Shown here in pieces: positions 8,445-16,488 of a stretch of DNA of 64,000 nt. The notes beneath the pieces were generated by a model. It did no database searches, was not told where the DNA came from, and saw nothing but the letters and a program-made list of their open reading frames with translations. Numbering within the stretch: position 1 is the stretch's first letter; each line of letters starts with the position of its first letter. The position numbers were made by a program, and so were the translations under genes. The stretch is from Arthrobacter gandavensis (GTDB lineage Bacteria > Actinomycetota > Actinomycetes > Actinomycetales > Micrococcaceae), in contig NZ_JADKYW010000006.1 in assembly GCF_015355785.1 (NCBI RefSeq), positions 392,936-456,935 on the forward strand, read 5' to 3'.

Positions 8445-8450
8445 TAGTGT
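8445..8450 (+). promoter_or_regulatory. Candidate -10 (TAGTGT) for a near-leaderless ABC ATPase transcript
   Basis: TAGTGT ends 8 nt before the ATG at 8459, close to the 6-7 nt geometry of leaderless actinobacterial genes. There is no Shine-Dalgarno in the intervening bases. Confidence 0.4.
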
Positions 8451-8458
8451 CTACTGCT

Positions 8459-9247
8459 ATGAGTGATGTTCTTGAATTTGCCGGGGTAAGTGTCGTCCGG
8501 GGCGGAAAAACCCTGCTGGACGGCGTGAACTGGCAGGTGAGGGAAGGCGAACGCTGGGTCATCATGGGACCCAACGGTGCCGGAAAGACTACGCTGCTGC
8601 AGATTGCCGGCGGCCGGATGCACCCCACGCGCGGCATGGCGGGCATCCTCGAAGAGATCCTGGGCTCCGTCGACGTGTTTGAGCTGAGGCCGCGCATCGG
8701 ACTGGCCTCTGCCGCCCTTGCCAACCAGATCCCGGAGCATGAGACCGTCCTCAACGTGGTCCTTACCGCGGCTTACGGCATGACCGGTCGCTGGCGCGAG
8801 AAGTACGACAAGCTTGATGAGCGGCGCGCCTTCAGGCTGCTGCACGACTGGGGCATGTCCACCTACATCAACCGCAGATTCGCTTCCCTGAGCGAAGGCG
8901 AACGCAAGCGCGTCCAGATTGCCCGAGCCCTGATGACGGACCCGGAGCTGCTGCTCCTGGACGAGCCGGCAGCAGGTCTTGACCTGGCCGGCCGTGAAGA
9001 CCTGGTCCAGCGCCTGGCCAACCTGGCCGCGGACGAAGACGCTCCCGCTATGGTCCTGGTGACCCACCACCTCGAAGAGGTACCGCCGGGGTTCACCCAC
9101 GCCCTCCTGATGCGTGACGGTGGCGTGGTGGCTTCCGGGCCAATCGACACCGTGTTTACTGAAGAACACCTGAGCACCGCCTTTGACCTGCCGCTGGCCG
9201 TGCAGCGGGATGCTGCGGGCCGCTACACCGCCACCGCGCGCCGCTAA
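8459..9247 (+). CDS. ABC transporter ATP-binding protein (YlmA/ModF-like, no permease nearby)
   Basis: 262 residues and a single ABC domain. Walker A is GPNGAGKTT near 38-46, the signature LSEGERKRVQIARAL (LSEGE instead of LSGGE) near 140, Walker B LLLLDEPAAGLD near 160 and the switch His in VTHHLEEVP near 198. LSEGE is seen in the YlmA group. No membrane subunit is adjacent, so the partner is unknown. The upstream extension to 8363 is rejected because MSDVLEF is the family-like start and a TAGTGT -10 precedes it closely. Confidence 0.82.
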   Translation: MSDVLEFAGVSVVRGGKTLLDGVNWQVREGERWVIMGPNGAGKTTLLQIAGGRMHPTRGMAGILEEILGSVDVFELRPRIGLASAALANQIPEHETVLNVVLTAAYGMTGRWREKYDKLDERRAFRLLHDWGMSTYINRRFASLSEGERKRVQIARALMTDPELLLLDEPAAGLDLAGREDLVQRLANLAADEDAPAMVLVTHHLEEVPPGFTHALLMRDGGVVASGPIDTVFTEEHLSTAFDLPLAVQRDAAGRYTATARR

Positions 9248-9263
9248 CAGGGCGCCGCACTGA

Positions 9264-10064
9264 ATGTTCCTGTCTTCGGCAGGGTGGCTCCACGACGCCC
9301 TGGTACTCTTCGCCGGCCTGTGGGCCGGAACGATCAACGCAGTGGTCGGTTCAGGCACCCTGGTGACCTTCCCGGTGCTCGTGGCACTGGGCTACGCACC
9401 GGTAGCCGCTACCATCAGCAACGCCATGGGACTGATTGCCGGCAACATCGCCGGTTCATGGGGCTACCGGCGCGAGCTGGCCGGACTCGGCGGAACCCTG
9501 CTGCGGCTGCTGCCGGCGTCAGTCCTTGGCGGGATCACCGGTGCCTGGCTGCTGCTGCACCTTCCGGAAGAAGTCTTCGGCACCATAGCCCCGTTCCTCA
9601 TCGTGGTGGCGCTGCTGTTCGTGGTTTTCCAGCCCAGGCTCCAGGCCTGGGTGCGGAAACGTGCAGCGCGCAATGAGCAGCACGGCGACGTGGCAGAAGG
9701 GCCCGCCCGCCCGTCCTGGCAGCTGACGGTCCTCATTTTCCTGGCCGGCATCTACGGCGGTTACTTTGTTGCGGCGCAGGGCATCCTGCTCGTGGGCATC
9801 CTGGGAATCTTCCTCCACGGGACGCTGCAGAACGCGAATGCGGTCAAGAACATCCTGGTGCTGGGGGTCAACGTGGTGGCTGCCTCGTCCTACCTGCTCT
9901 TTGCCTTCGACCGGATTATCTGGCCCGTGGTGGCGCTCATCGCGGTTGGCTCGCTCATTGGCGGATTCATCGGCGCTGCGGTAGGCCGCAGGCTGCCCCC
10001 GGTGGTCCTGCGGACCGTCATTGTCCTGCTGGGACTCGTCGCGCTCTGGTTTATGGTTTTCTAA
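9264..10064 (+). CDS. TSUP family permease (TauE/SafE-like sulfite or anion exporter)
   Basis: 266 residues with about eight hydrophobic segments in two halves. Each half opens with a similar motif: AGTINAVVGSGTLVTFPVL in the first and AGIYGGYFVAAQGILLVG in the second. This is the internal duplication of TauE/SafE proteins. A charged loop near 130-150 separates the halves. The family exports sulfite, sulfoacetate or related organosulfur anions, and the substrate here is not deducible. It is followed at once by the TrmH gene (TAA then GTG with no gap), so the two are cotranscribed. Confidence 0.85.
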   Translation: MFLSSAGWLHDALVLFAGLWAGTINAVVGSGTLVTFPVLVALGYAPVAATISNAMGLIAGNIAGSWGYRRELAGLGGTLLRLLPASVLGGITGAWLLLHLPEEVFGTIAPFLIVVALLFVVFQPRLQAWVRKRAARNEQHGDVAEGPARPSWQLTVLIFLAGIYGGYFVAAQGILLVGILGIFLHGTLQNANAVKNILVLGVNVVAASSYLLFAFDRIIWPVVALIAVGSLIGGFIGAAVGRRLPPVVLRTVIVLLGLVALWFMVF

Positions 10065-10871
10065 GTGAGCCTCATCCACCTTGAATCCGCCGATGATCCC
10101 CGCGTTTCGGACTACACCCGGCTGACGGACACGTCGCTGCGCCGCCTGCGCGAACCGGCCGAGGGAATGTACATTGCCGAATCCTCGAAAGTCCTGCGGC
10201 GCGCCGTCGACGCCGGGCACATCCCCAGGTCCTTCTTCCTGGCCGAGAAGTGGCTGCCGGACCTGCAGGACATCCTGGAACGGTTCCCGGACGTGCCCGC
10301 GTACGTAGGCACTCCGGACATCCTTGAGGCGATCACCGGATTCCACCTGCACCGCGGGGCGCTGGCGGCCATGCAGCGCCCGGCCCCGCTGGACCTGGCC
10401 GGAATCCTGGCGGGTTCACAGCGGATTGCCATCCTTGAAAACATCGTGGACCACACCAACATCGGAGCGATCTTCCGTTCGGCGGCCGCGCTCGGCGTCG
10501 ACGCCGTCCTGGTCAGTCCCCAGTGCGCGGACCCGCTGTACCGCCGGGCCATCCGGGTCAGCATGGGCACCGTGTTCCAGGTTCCCTGGCTAAGGCTGCA
10601 GTCCTGGCCCGGGGCACTCACCGAACTCAGGACCGCGGGATTCACCACCGCCGCGCTTGCCCTGGAAGAGGACTCCCTGACGCTGCAGGAACTTGGTGCC
10701 GGGAGGTACCCGAAGCTGGCCCTGGTCCTGGGCACCGAAGGCGACGGCTTGTCCCGGAGCACCCTGGCCGAGGTTGATCTGACGGTCCGGATTCCCATGC
10801 AGCGCGGAGTCGACTCCCTGAACGTTGCAGCAGCGTCTGCCGTGGCTTTTTGGGAGTGCCGCATTTCTTAG
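10065..10871 (+). CDS. SpoU/TrmH family RNA 2'-O-methyltransferase
   Basis: 268 residues. An N-terminal substrate-binding domain (about 1-110) is followed by the knotted SPOUT domain with its three motifs: NIGAIFRSAAALG near 130, LALVLGTEGDGLS near 215 and IPMQRGVDSLNVAAASAVAFWE at the C-terminus. It methylates ribose on tRNA or 23S rRNA with S-adenosylmethionine, and the target base is unknown. GTG start immediately after the permease stop suggests translational coupling. Confidence 0.88.
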   Translation: MSLIHLESADDPRVSDYTRLTDTSLRRLREPAEGMYIAESSKVLRRAVDAGHIPRSFFLAEKWLPDLQDILERFPDVPAYVGTPDILEAITGFHLHRGALAAMQRPAPLDLAGILAGSQRIAILENIVDHTNIGAIFRSAAALGVDAVLVSPQCADPLYRRAIRVSMGTVFQVPWLRLQSWPGALTELRTAGFTTAALALEEDSLTLQELGAGRYPKLALVLGTEGDGLSRSTLAEVDLTVRIPMQRGVDSLNVAAASAVAFWECRIS

Positions 10872-10958
10872 CCGTCCCCACGCTTATATCCGGAGCTTGT
10901 TGGTGCAACACTTGCCGTGCACGAGGCGCTACCGACACTTTGAGCCCAGGGGCAGTCC

Positions 10959-11813
10959 ATGCCAGTACGCAAGCACACTCACCGGCGCGCCGCCGCGTTG
11001 TGCCTGACGGCAGCACTGCTCCCCGCTGCGGCCGCCTGCGGACCAACTGCCGAGCAGATGACCGATCGGATACAGTCCGCCGCTTCGAAGCCGCCGCCGG
11101 CTGAACCGGTGCCGCAGCACGCCGGACCGCGCAGCGCAGAACCTGAGCCCACTGTTGTTCCGGAACCCGTCCAGGTGAGCGTAAGCGGTGCCCAGGCCGG
11201 GATGGCGGAGAGCGTCCAGGAAGCGTGCCTGTTCCTGCTGCGCGGGGACAGCGGCGAGTTCACCGGTGCAGGCGACTGCGTTGCCGCGGCCATGGAAGCA
11301 GGTGCAGGCGCGGAACAGCAGGTGACTACCACGGCGAGTTGGCTGCCGCCCGGGACGTACACCATGCAGTTCAGCACCGCGCCGGAATTCGCCATGGAAC
11401 TTCGAAGCGCCGACGACGAACTCCAGATCTCGGTGTCCGAATCCGGCCGGACACTGCGGACCGGGGAATCCGTGGCGACAGCGGATTCCTCCGGCGGTGC
11501 CGAAGAGGCCTATGCGGCAGTGCTGGCCGACGCCGCCGAGCTGACGGCGAATCCGGACCGGCTCCGTTCCCTGGTACAGACCGCCGCGACTGTACGAGCT
11601 GAATACGGGGTCGAGTACCACGGCACCGCTGCCACCCGGCTGACCGCCGTCGTCAACGCTGAACGTCCCGGTGACTTCAGCGGTTCGCTGGTCCTGACCC
11701 TTGATGAGCTGTACCGGCCGCTGCTGATTGACTACTCCGGGGCGACGCGGGGCATCAGTACCTCGATTCGGGCCGAGATCACGGGCTGGGGCAGCGGGGC
11801 AGGCCAGCGCTAG
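10959..11813 (+). CDS. Putative secreted lipoprotein of unknown function
   Basis: 284 residues. The N-terminus is basic (RKHTHRR), then hydrophobic (AAALCLTAALLPAAAAC). The Cys near residue 27 is preceded by AAA, an imperfect lipobox. A Pro-rich spacer follows, then an Ala/Glu-rich domain without membrane segments. No recognised domain. CAGGGGCAG lies just before ATG 10959 as ribosome site. It stands alone between trmH and rpmE2. Codon use looks like its neighbours, so it is a real gene, possibly lineage-specific. Confidence 0.65.
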   Translation: MPVRKHTHRRAAALCLTAALLPAAAACGPTAEQMTDRIQSAASKPPPAEPVPQHAGPRSAEPEPTVVPEPVQVSVSGAQAGMAESVQEACLFLLRGDSGEFTGAGDCVAAAMEAGAGAEQQVTTTASWLPPGTYTMQFSTAPEFAMELRSADDELQISVSESGRTLRTGESVATADSSGGAEEAYAAVLADAAELTANPDRLRSLVQTAATVRAEYGVEYHGTAATRLTAVVNAERPGDFSGSLVLTLDELYRPLLIDYSGATRGISTSIRAEITGWGSGAGQR

Positions 11814-11864
11814 GCTGGTGCATGCGCCCATCGCGTGTGCATTCCCTGCCGTTTCGCGCCGGTT

Positions 11865-11895
11865 TTGCGCATGACGGCCGTCATTGCGCTAAGAT
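11865..11895 (+). promoter_or_regulatory. rpmE2 promoter with a palindromic operator between -35 and -10
   Basis: TTGCGC (11865-11870) and TAAGAT (11890-11895) are spaced 19 bp. Between them lies the perfect 14-bp palindrome ATGACGGCCGTCAT (11871-11884), with further matching GCGC flanks (11867-11870 and 11886-11889). A repressor bound there would occlude RNA polymerase. Zinc-independent L31 genes are typically repressed by Zur in other actinobacteria, but this sequence is not the AT-rich Zur box I know. Confidence 0.5.
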
Positions 11896-11975
11896 TGGTT
11901 GTTGGCCAGCTGGCCATAAGAGCTTTGAACCCCATTGTGCCTGGCAAAATCCAGTCACCTAGAGAAGGTATTACT

Positions 11976-12233
11976 GTGAAGTCTGACATCCACCCCTCGT
12001 ACGCGCCGGTTGTATTCCGTGACCTTGCGTCCGACACCGCGTTCCTGACCAACTCCACGGCGACGTCCTCCAAGACGATCGAGTGGGAAGACGGCAACAC
12101 CTACCCGCTGATCGAGGTGGAAATCTCCTCCGCATCGCACCCGTTCTACACGGGCAAGCAGCGCATCATGGACTCCGCCGGCCGCGTGGAGCGCTTCAAC
12201 GCCCGCTTCAAGGGCTTCGGCGGCAAGAAGTAG
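11976..12233 (+). CDS. rpmE2: 50S ribosomal protein L31 type B (zinc-independent)
   Basis: 85 residues. The text [19 protein letters not shown] opens it and [20 protein letters not shown] lies near 55-75, both standard for type B L31. It has no Cys at all, so it lacks the CxxC zinc site of type A L31 and can replace it under zinc limitation. GTG 11976 is used with GAGAAGG 7 nt upstream, and the frame upstream has no better start. Stands alone between a candidate operator-promoter and a strong terminator, as expected for a separately regulated stress paralogue. Confidence 0.95.
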   Translation: MKSDIHPSYAPVVFRDLASDTAFLTNSTATSSKTIEWEDGNTYPLIEVEISSASHPFYTGKQRIMDSAGRVERFNARFKGFGGKK

Positions 12234-12264
12234 CCTTAGCTTTTTCGGGCAGCAGCCTAATATT

Positions 12265-12300
12265 GAAAGGTCCGTTCGGAATGTTCCGAACGGACCTTTC
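12265..12300 (+). terminator. Strong intrinsic terminator after rpmE2
   Basis: A 17-bp perfect stem (12265-12281 with 12284-12300) ends in CTTTCG. It is symmetric, so it could work on both strands, but only rpmE2 needs it here. Confidence 0.85.
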
Positions 12301-12361
12301 GTTTACGTCCGTAGCCGGCGTGCCAGGCGCCGGGGATAACAGTTCTTCCAGGAGGATCAGC

Positions 12362-13435
12362 ATGAGCGAAGCACACGACGGCAGCCTGCACGGGGAGTAT
12401 AAGGTTCCCGGCGGCAAACTGGTCGTGGTGGACCTCGAGGTGACAAACGGCGTGCTGGATTCAGTATCCCTCAGCGGAGACTTCTTCCTCGAACCGGATG
12501 ACGCGCTGGACGAAATCAATGCAGCGCTGTCCGGCCTTTCCGCCGAGAGCACCGCTGAACAGATCGCCGACGCCGTCCGGTCCCGGCTGCGCCCCGACGC
12601 CGTATTGTTCGGCTTCTCCCCGGAAGCCGTCGCGGTCACCGTCCGCCGTGCACTTGCCAAGGCCACCAGCTGGGGAGACCACGAATGGGACATCATCCCG
12701 CCCACCCCGCTGTCCACGCATCTGCATGTAGCCATGGACGAAGTCCTGGCAGAGGAAGTCGCGGCCGGACGGCGCAACCCGACGCTTAGGTTCTGGGAAT
12801 GGGAAGCTCCATCCGTGGTGATTGGCAGCTTCCAGTCCCTGCGAAACGAAGTCGATCCGGAAGGCGCCGAGCGGCACGGAGTGACGGTTGTGCGCAGGAT
12901 CAGCGGCGGCGGTGCCATGTTCATGGAGCACGGCAACGCCATCACCTATTCGCTCTACGTCCCGCAGTCCCTCGTCGACGGGCTGAGTTTCGCCGATTCG
13001 TATCCGTTCCTTGATGCCTGGGTCATGGAGTCGCTGGAACGCCTGGGAATCAAGGCCTGGTACCAGCCGCTCAACGACATCGCCACGGACCAGGGCAAGA
13101 TTGGCGGAGCAGCCCAGAAGCGGCTCAGCTCCGGTGCCATGCTGCACCACGTCACCATGTCCTATGACATTGATGCGGACAAAATGGTCCAGGTACTCCG
13201 CATCGGCAAGGAGAAGCTCTCCGACAAGGGCACCCGCAGTGCCAAGAAGCGCGTAGACCCGCTGCGCCGGCAGACAGGCCTGACCCGGGAGGAAATCCTG
13301 GACACCATGATGCAGACGTTTGCCGGGCGCTACGGCGCCAGGACCACGGACATTTCGGAGGCCGAGATGGAGCGTGCCAGGGAAAAGGTAGTGGCCAAGT
13401 TCGATACTCCGGAGTGGGTCAACCGGGTCCCGTAG
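12362..13435 (+). CDS. Lipoate-protein ligase A family protein with N-terminal accessory domain
   Basis: 357 residues. The first 95 or so look like the small lipoyl-ligase accessory domain (GEYKVPGGKLVVVDLEV, FFLEPDDALDEI). The BPL/LplA catalytic domain follows: FWEWEAPSVVIGSFQS near 145-160, RRISGGGAMFMEHGN near 178-192 and the lysine motif DIATDQGKIGGAAQKR near 238-253. The reaction would be ATP-dependent transfer of lipoate (or octanoate) to dehydrogenase subunits. In E. coli LplA the accessory domain is C-terminal, so the order is swapped here. ATG 12362 is preceded by an ideal AGGAGG. Confidence 0.82.
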   Translation: MSEAHDGSLHGEYKVPGGKLVVVDLEVTNGVLDSVSLSGDFFLEPDDALDEINAALSGLSAESTAEQIADAVRSRLRPDAVLFGFSPEAVAVTVRRALAKATSWGDHEWDIIPPTPLSTHLHVAMDEVLAEEVAAGRRNPTLRFWEWEAPSVVIGSFQSLRNEVDPEGAERHGVTVVRRISGGGAMFMEHGNAITYSLYVPQSLVDGLSFADSYPFLDAWVMESLERLGIKAWYQPLNDIATDQGKIGGAAQKRLSSGAMLHHVTMSYDIDADKMVQVLRIGKEKLSDKGTRSAKKRVDPLRRQTGLTREEILDTMMQTFAGRYGARTTDISEAEMERAREKVVAKFDTPEWVNRVP

Positions 13436-13465
13436 TTCCGGCTACCTTACGGCCCAACCGGCATC

Positions 13466-13471
13466 TAGACT
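13466..13471 (+). promoter_or_regulatory. -10 element (TAGACT) of a leaderless transcript, cupin gene
   Basis: TAGACT ends 7 nt before ATG 13479 and there is no Shine-Dalgarno between. Transcription would begin at or next to the start codon. Confidence 0.55.
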
Positions 13472-13478
13472 TCCCGGC

Positions 13479-13811
13479 ATGGAAAAGAAGTCGCTGACGG
13501 CGCTGATACGCAACCATTTGGAAACGGCCCGGGAGGCTTCCTCCGGCAGGAGCGCGGCAACGGTCTACGGCGGCCACGAGCACGTGATGCGCCAGACTGT
13601 CATTGCCCTCGCCGCCGGGTTCACCCTGGACGAACACGACAACCTCGGCGAAGCAACCATCACCGTACTCAAGGGGCGCATCACGCTGTTCTCCGAAGGG
13701 GAGAGCTGGGAAGGTTCCGCGGGCGACCATTTGATCGTGCCGCAGGCCCGCCACGCCGTCACCGCCGTCGAGGACTCTGCCTTCCTGCTCAGCGCAGCCA
13801 AACGCCGCTAG
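13479..13811 (+). CDS. Cupin domain protein
   Basis: 110 residues. The cupin barrel is recognisable from TVYGGHEHVMRQTVIALAAGFTLDEHDN (about 27-52) and the second motif GDHLIVPQARHAVTAVED near 83-100. In place of the full metal set HxH-x4-E, only DEHDN and one His are evident, so metal binding is uncertain. Small cupins of this type often act as anti-oxidant sensors or in sugar or small-molecule binding, and no specific role can be assigned. It is a single-gene unit converging on pepN. Confidence 0.75.
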   Translation: MEKKSLTALIRNHLETAREASSGRSAATVYGGHEHVMRQTVIALAAGFTLDEHDNLGEATITVLKGRITLFSEGESWEGSAGDHLIVPQARHAVTAVEDSAFLLSAAKRR

Positions 13812-13874
13812 TACGCCGGCGGGACGGGAAGATCCGGCCGGCATGCAGACAGGACCTTCGCGGCAGGCAGGAGC

Positions 13875-16484
13875 CTAACGGGCCGCGGCCTGGGCGCGCA
13901 GGGCCCGGAGCAGCTGGTCCTGCGCTTCGATGATGATCCTGCGCAGCGCCGCCGGGGCGGCGGAGTTCGATTCAAGCCATTCCTGGCCCAGCAGCAGGAC
14001 GGGATGGTCCGCAGGCACCATGTGCGGTGCGAGGTCCTGTGCGGACGGATACAAGCCGGCCACCACGCGCGACGAGATCTCGATGCTTCGGGTGGACCAG
14101 ACGGCACCCAGGGCGGCGAAGTAGTTCGGAATGTAGGCATCCAGGAGTTCGTGGCCGCCAATGCTGAAGCCCTCGATGGTGGCGGAGAGCAGCTCGTTGG
14201 ACAGCTCTGCCGTGTCCACGGCCGCTGCCCAGGCGGCGGCCTTGACCTCCGGGTCCGGCAGCGCCGCTGCTGCCACCGTGTAGCCCACCCGGCCCGCAGC
14301 CGTGTTGTCGGCACCCAGCTCGGCCTTCAGCTCCGCCGGCCCGGCCGAGCCCGTACCCGCCAGGGCCTGCCAGAGCCGCCACCTCAGGTCAGAATCGACG
14401 GTGAGGCCCGGATAGCCCATTTGGCCGGAGAGCAGGCCGCGCAGCAGCTCATTGTGGCTGGTGCTGTACCTGCCCAGCGCCGCGGCAGCGCGGGCCAGGA
14501 TCAGCTGGCCGTCGCTTCCTGCCGGGGCTTCTGCGAGCTGGTCCGCAACTGCGGTAAAGAGCTGTTCCCTCAGCGCGCTGCGGATCTCCGGCGGCGCGTA
14601 GCGTTCAACGGCCGTGCGCGCGTTATCGAGCAGCACCTGCTTTACCCCGGCTCCGGGCTCGGACGGAACCGTCCGGATGACCAGGCGCAGGTAATCCCGG
14701 GCCGAGAGGACGCCGTCCCGCACGCTGTTCCACAGTGCGGACAGGCAGATGGCACGGGCCAGCGGATCGCGAAGGCGTGGAAGGAACTCCAGGAGCGTGG
14801 CCAGGGACGCCGGGTCGAAGTGGATCTTGGCATAGGTCAGGTCTGCGTCGTTGGGCAGCAGGAGCGCCGGTACGGGCTTGCCCTCAAGTTCCGGCACCCC
14901 GCTGTACCTACCGGCGACGTCGATCTCCACCGAACCGGTGCGTACGAGCCAGCCCTCGGCATCGAAATCGTAGGAGCCCAGGCGGATCCGGTGCGGCCTG
15001 GGCATCTGTTCCCCGCTGACCGGGTCCGGAGCGTCCTGCCGCACGGCGATGGAAGCGTAGGTGCCGTCAGCCGCCGTTTCGGCGTCAATGGACAGGACGG
15101 GCACGCCGGCGGTCTGCAGCCACATCCGGGACCACTCGCTCATATCCCGCCCGGACGCGGACTCAAGCACGTCGAGCAGGTCCGCCAGTGTGGTGTTGCC
15201 CCACGCGTGCCGCGCAAAGTAGGTGCGTGACGCTTCAATGAACGTTTCAAAGCCTACGTATGCTACCAGCTGCTTGAGCACCGAAGCTCCCTTGGCGTAG
15301 GTGATGCCGTCGAAGTTCTGCTTGGCAGCTTCCAGGTTCGGGATGTCCGCCACGATGGGGTGCGTGGTGGGCAGCTGGTCCTGCACGTAGGCCCATGCCT
15401 TGCGGCGGTTGGCAAAGCTGACCCAGGAGCTGGTCCAGTCTGTGGCTTCATCCACTGCCAGGGCCCCCATGTAGTCCGCGAAGGACTCCTTCAACCACAG
15501 GTCATCCCACCAGCGCATGGTCACCAGATCGCCGAACCACATGTGCGCCATTTCGTGCAGAATGGTGTTCGCCCGCGCCTCGTACTGGGCTTCGGTGGCC
15601 TTGGTCCGGAAAACGTAGGCTTCGGTAAAAGTCACCAGGCCCGGATTTTCCATTGCGCCGAGGTTGTATTCGGGCACAAACGCCTGGTCGTACTTCCCGA
15701 ACGGATACGGGTAGGCAAAGAGATGGTGGAAGTACTCCAGGCCCTTCTTGGTGGTGTCGAAAATGGCGTCCGCGTCAAAATGCCCTGCGAGCGAGGCACG
15801 GCAGTAGGCAGCCAGGGGCACCACCAGTTCCTCCCCGTCCGGAAGGACCGTGCGCCAGGAATCCCGGGCCTGGAAGTAGGGCCCTGCCAGGACGCAGGTG
15901 ATGTAGGTGGAGATCCGCTGGGTGGGGGAGAAGTCCCGGCGGCTGCGGGTCCCGCCGGCCGGCGTGCGAGCCGCTTCGGGAGAGTTGGAGACAACTTCCC
16001 AGTCCGAAGGGGCCGTGACGTGGAAGGTAAAGGAGGCCTTCAGGTCCGGTTGCTCAAAGTTGGCGAATACGCGGCGGGCGTCGGCCGGTTCGTACTGGGT
16101 GTAGAGATAGGTGCGTCCGTCCGCCGGATCGGTGAAGCGGTGCATGCCTTCACCGCTGCGGCTGTACAGTGCGGTTCCCTCCACGCTCACCACATTGGTC
16201 CCGGTCACCAGGTTGTGCAGCATGATCCTCGAACCGCTGACGGTCTCCGCCGGGTCATATGCCTTCCCGTTCACCACCACGGCTTCCACGCCGCCGTGGA
16301 TAAAGTCCAGGAACGTTGAGGCTCCCTCCACGGCACAGTCGAACGTTATGGTGCTTCGTGACCGGAATCCGGCGACGGCGGGATCGGCGGCGTCTCCGAG
16401 ATCCAGTTCAACGTCGTAGGAGTCGACTCGCAGAAGGGCGGAGCGGGCGGCTGCTTCATCGCGGCTCAGGTTTTCGTTAGGCAC
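13875..16484 (-). CDS. pepN: Aminopeptidase N (M1 family zinc metallopeptidase)
   Basis: 869 residues, normal for actinobacterial PepN. The N-terminal beta domain is followed by GAMEN (substrate anchor, near 275), zinc motif HEMAHMWFGDLV with the second-helix Glu in LWLKESFADYMG (about 308-335), and a large C-terminal helical ERAP-like domain. It removes N-terminal residues from peptides in the cytoplasm, which could act on peptides released by the proteasome. GTG 16484 (VPNENLSRDEA) matches the family start. A TTG at 16496 is possible. It lies 4 bp after the stop of the membrane protein gene upstream. Confidence 0.92.
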   Translation of the reverse strand: MPNENLSRDEAAARSALLRVDSYDVELDLGDAADPAVAGFRSRSTITFDCAVEGASTFLDFIHGGVEAVVVNGKAYDPAETVSGSRIMLHNLVTGTNVVSVEGTALYSRSGEGMHRFTDPADGRTYLYTQYEPADARRVFANFEQPDLKASFTFHVTAPSDWEVVSNSPEAARTPAGGTRSRRDFSPTQRISTYITCVLAGPYFQARDSWRTVLPDGEELVVPLAAYCRASLAGHFDADAIFDTTKKGLEYFHHLFAYPYPFGKYDQAFVPEYNLGAMENPGLVTFTEAYVFRTKATEAQYEARANTILHEMAHMWFGDLVTMRWWDDLWLKESFADYMGALAVDEATDWTSSWVSFANRRKAWAYVQDQLPTTHPIVADIPNLEAAKQNFDGITYAKGASVLKQLVAYVGFETFIEASRTYFARHAWGNTTLADLLDVLESASGRDMSEWSRMWLQTAGVPVLSIDAETAADGTYASIAVRQDAPDPVSGEQMPRPHRIRLGSYDFDAEGWLVRTGSVEIDVAGRYSGVPELEGKPVPALLLPNDADLTYAKIHFDPASLATLLEFLPRLRDPLARAICLSALWNSVRDGVLSARDYLRLVIRTVPSEPGAGVKQVLLDNARTAVERYAPPEIRSALREQLFTAVADQLAEAPAGSDGQLILARAAAALGRYSTSHNELLRGLLSGQMGYPGLTVDSDLRWRLWQALAGTGSAGPAELKAELGADNTAAGRVGYTVAAAALPDPEVKAAAWAAAVDTAELSNELLSATIEGFSIGGHELLDAYIPNYFAALGAVWSTRSIEISSRVVAGLYPSAQDLAPHMVPADHPVLLLGQEWLESNSAAPAALRRIIIEAQDQLLRALRAQAAAR

Positions 16485-16488
16485 CAGT

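Noticed and set aside
11872-11883. TGACGGCCGTCA as a transcription terminator for the lipoprotein gene
   Set aside because: A hairpin of 6 bp with no loop room and no following U-tract cannot terminate. Its position between -35 and -10 fits an operator better.
14004-15230. 408-codon open frame opposite pepN
   Set aside because: Antisense to conserved M1 peptidase sequence. The translation has no recognisable domain.
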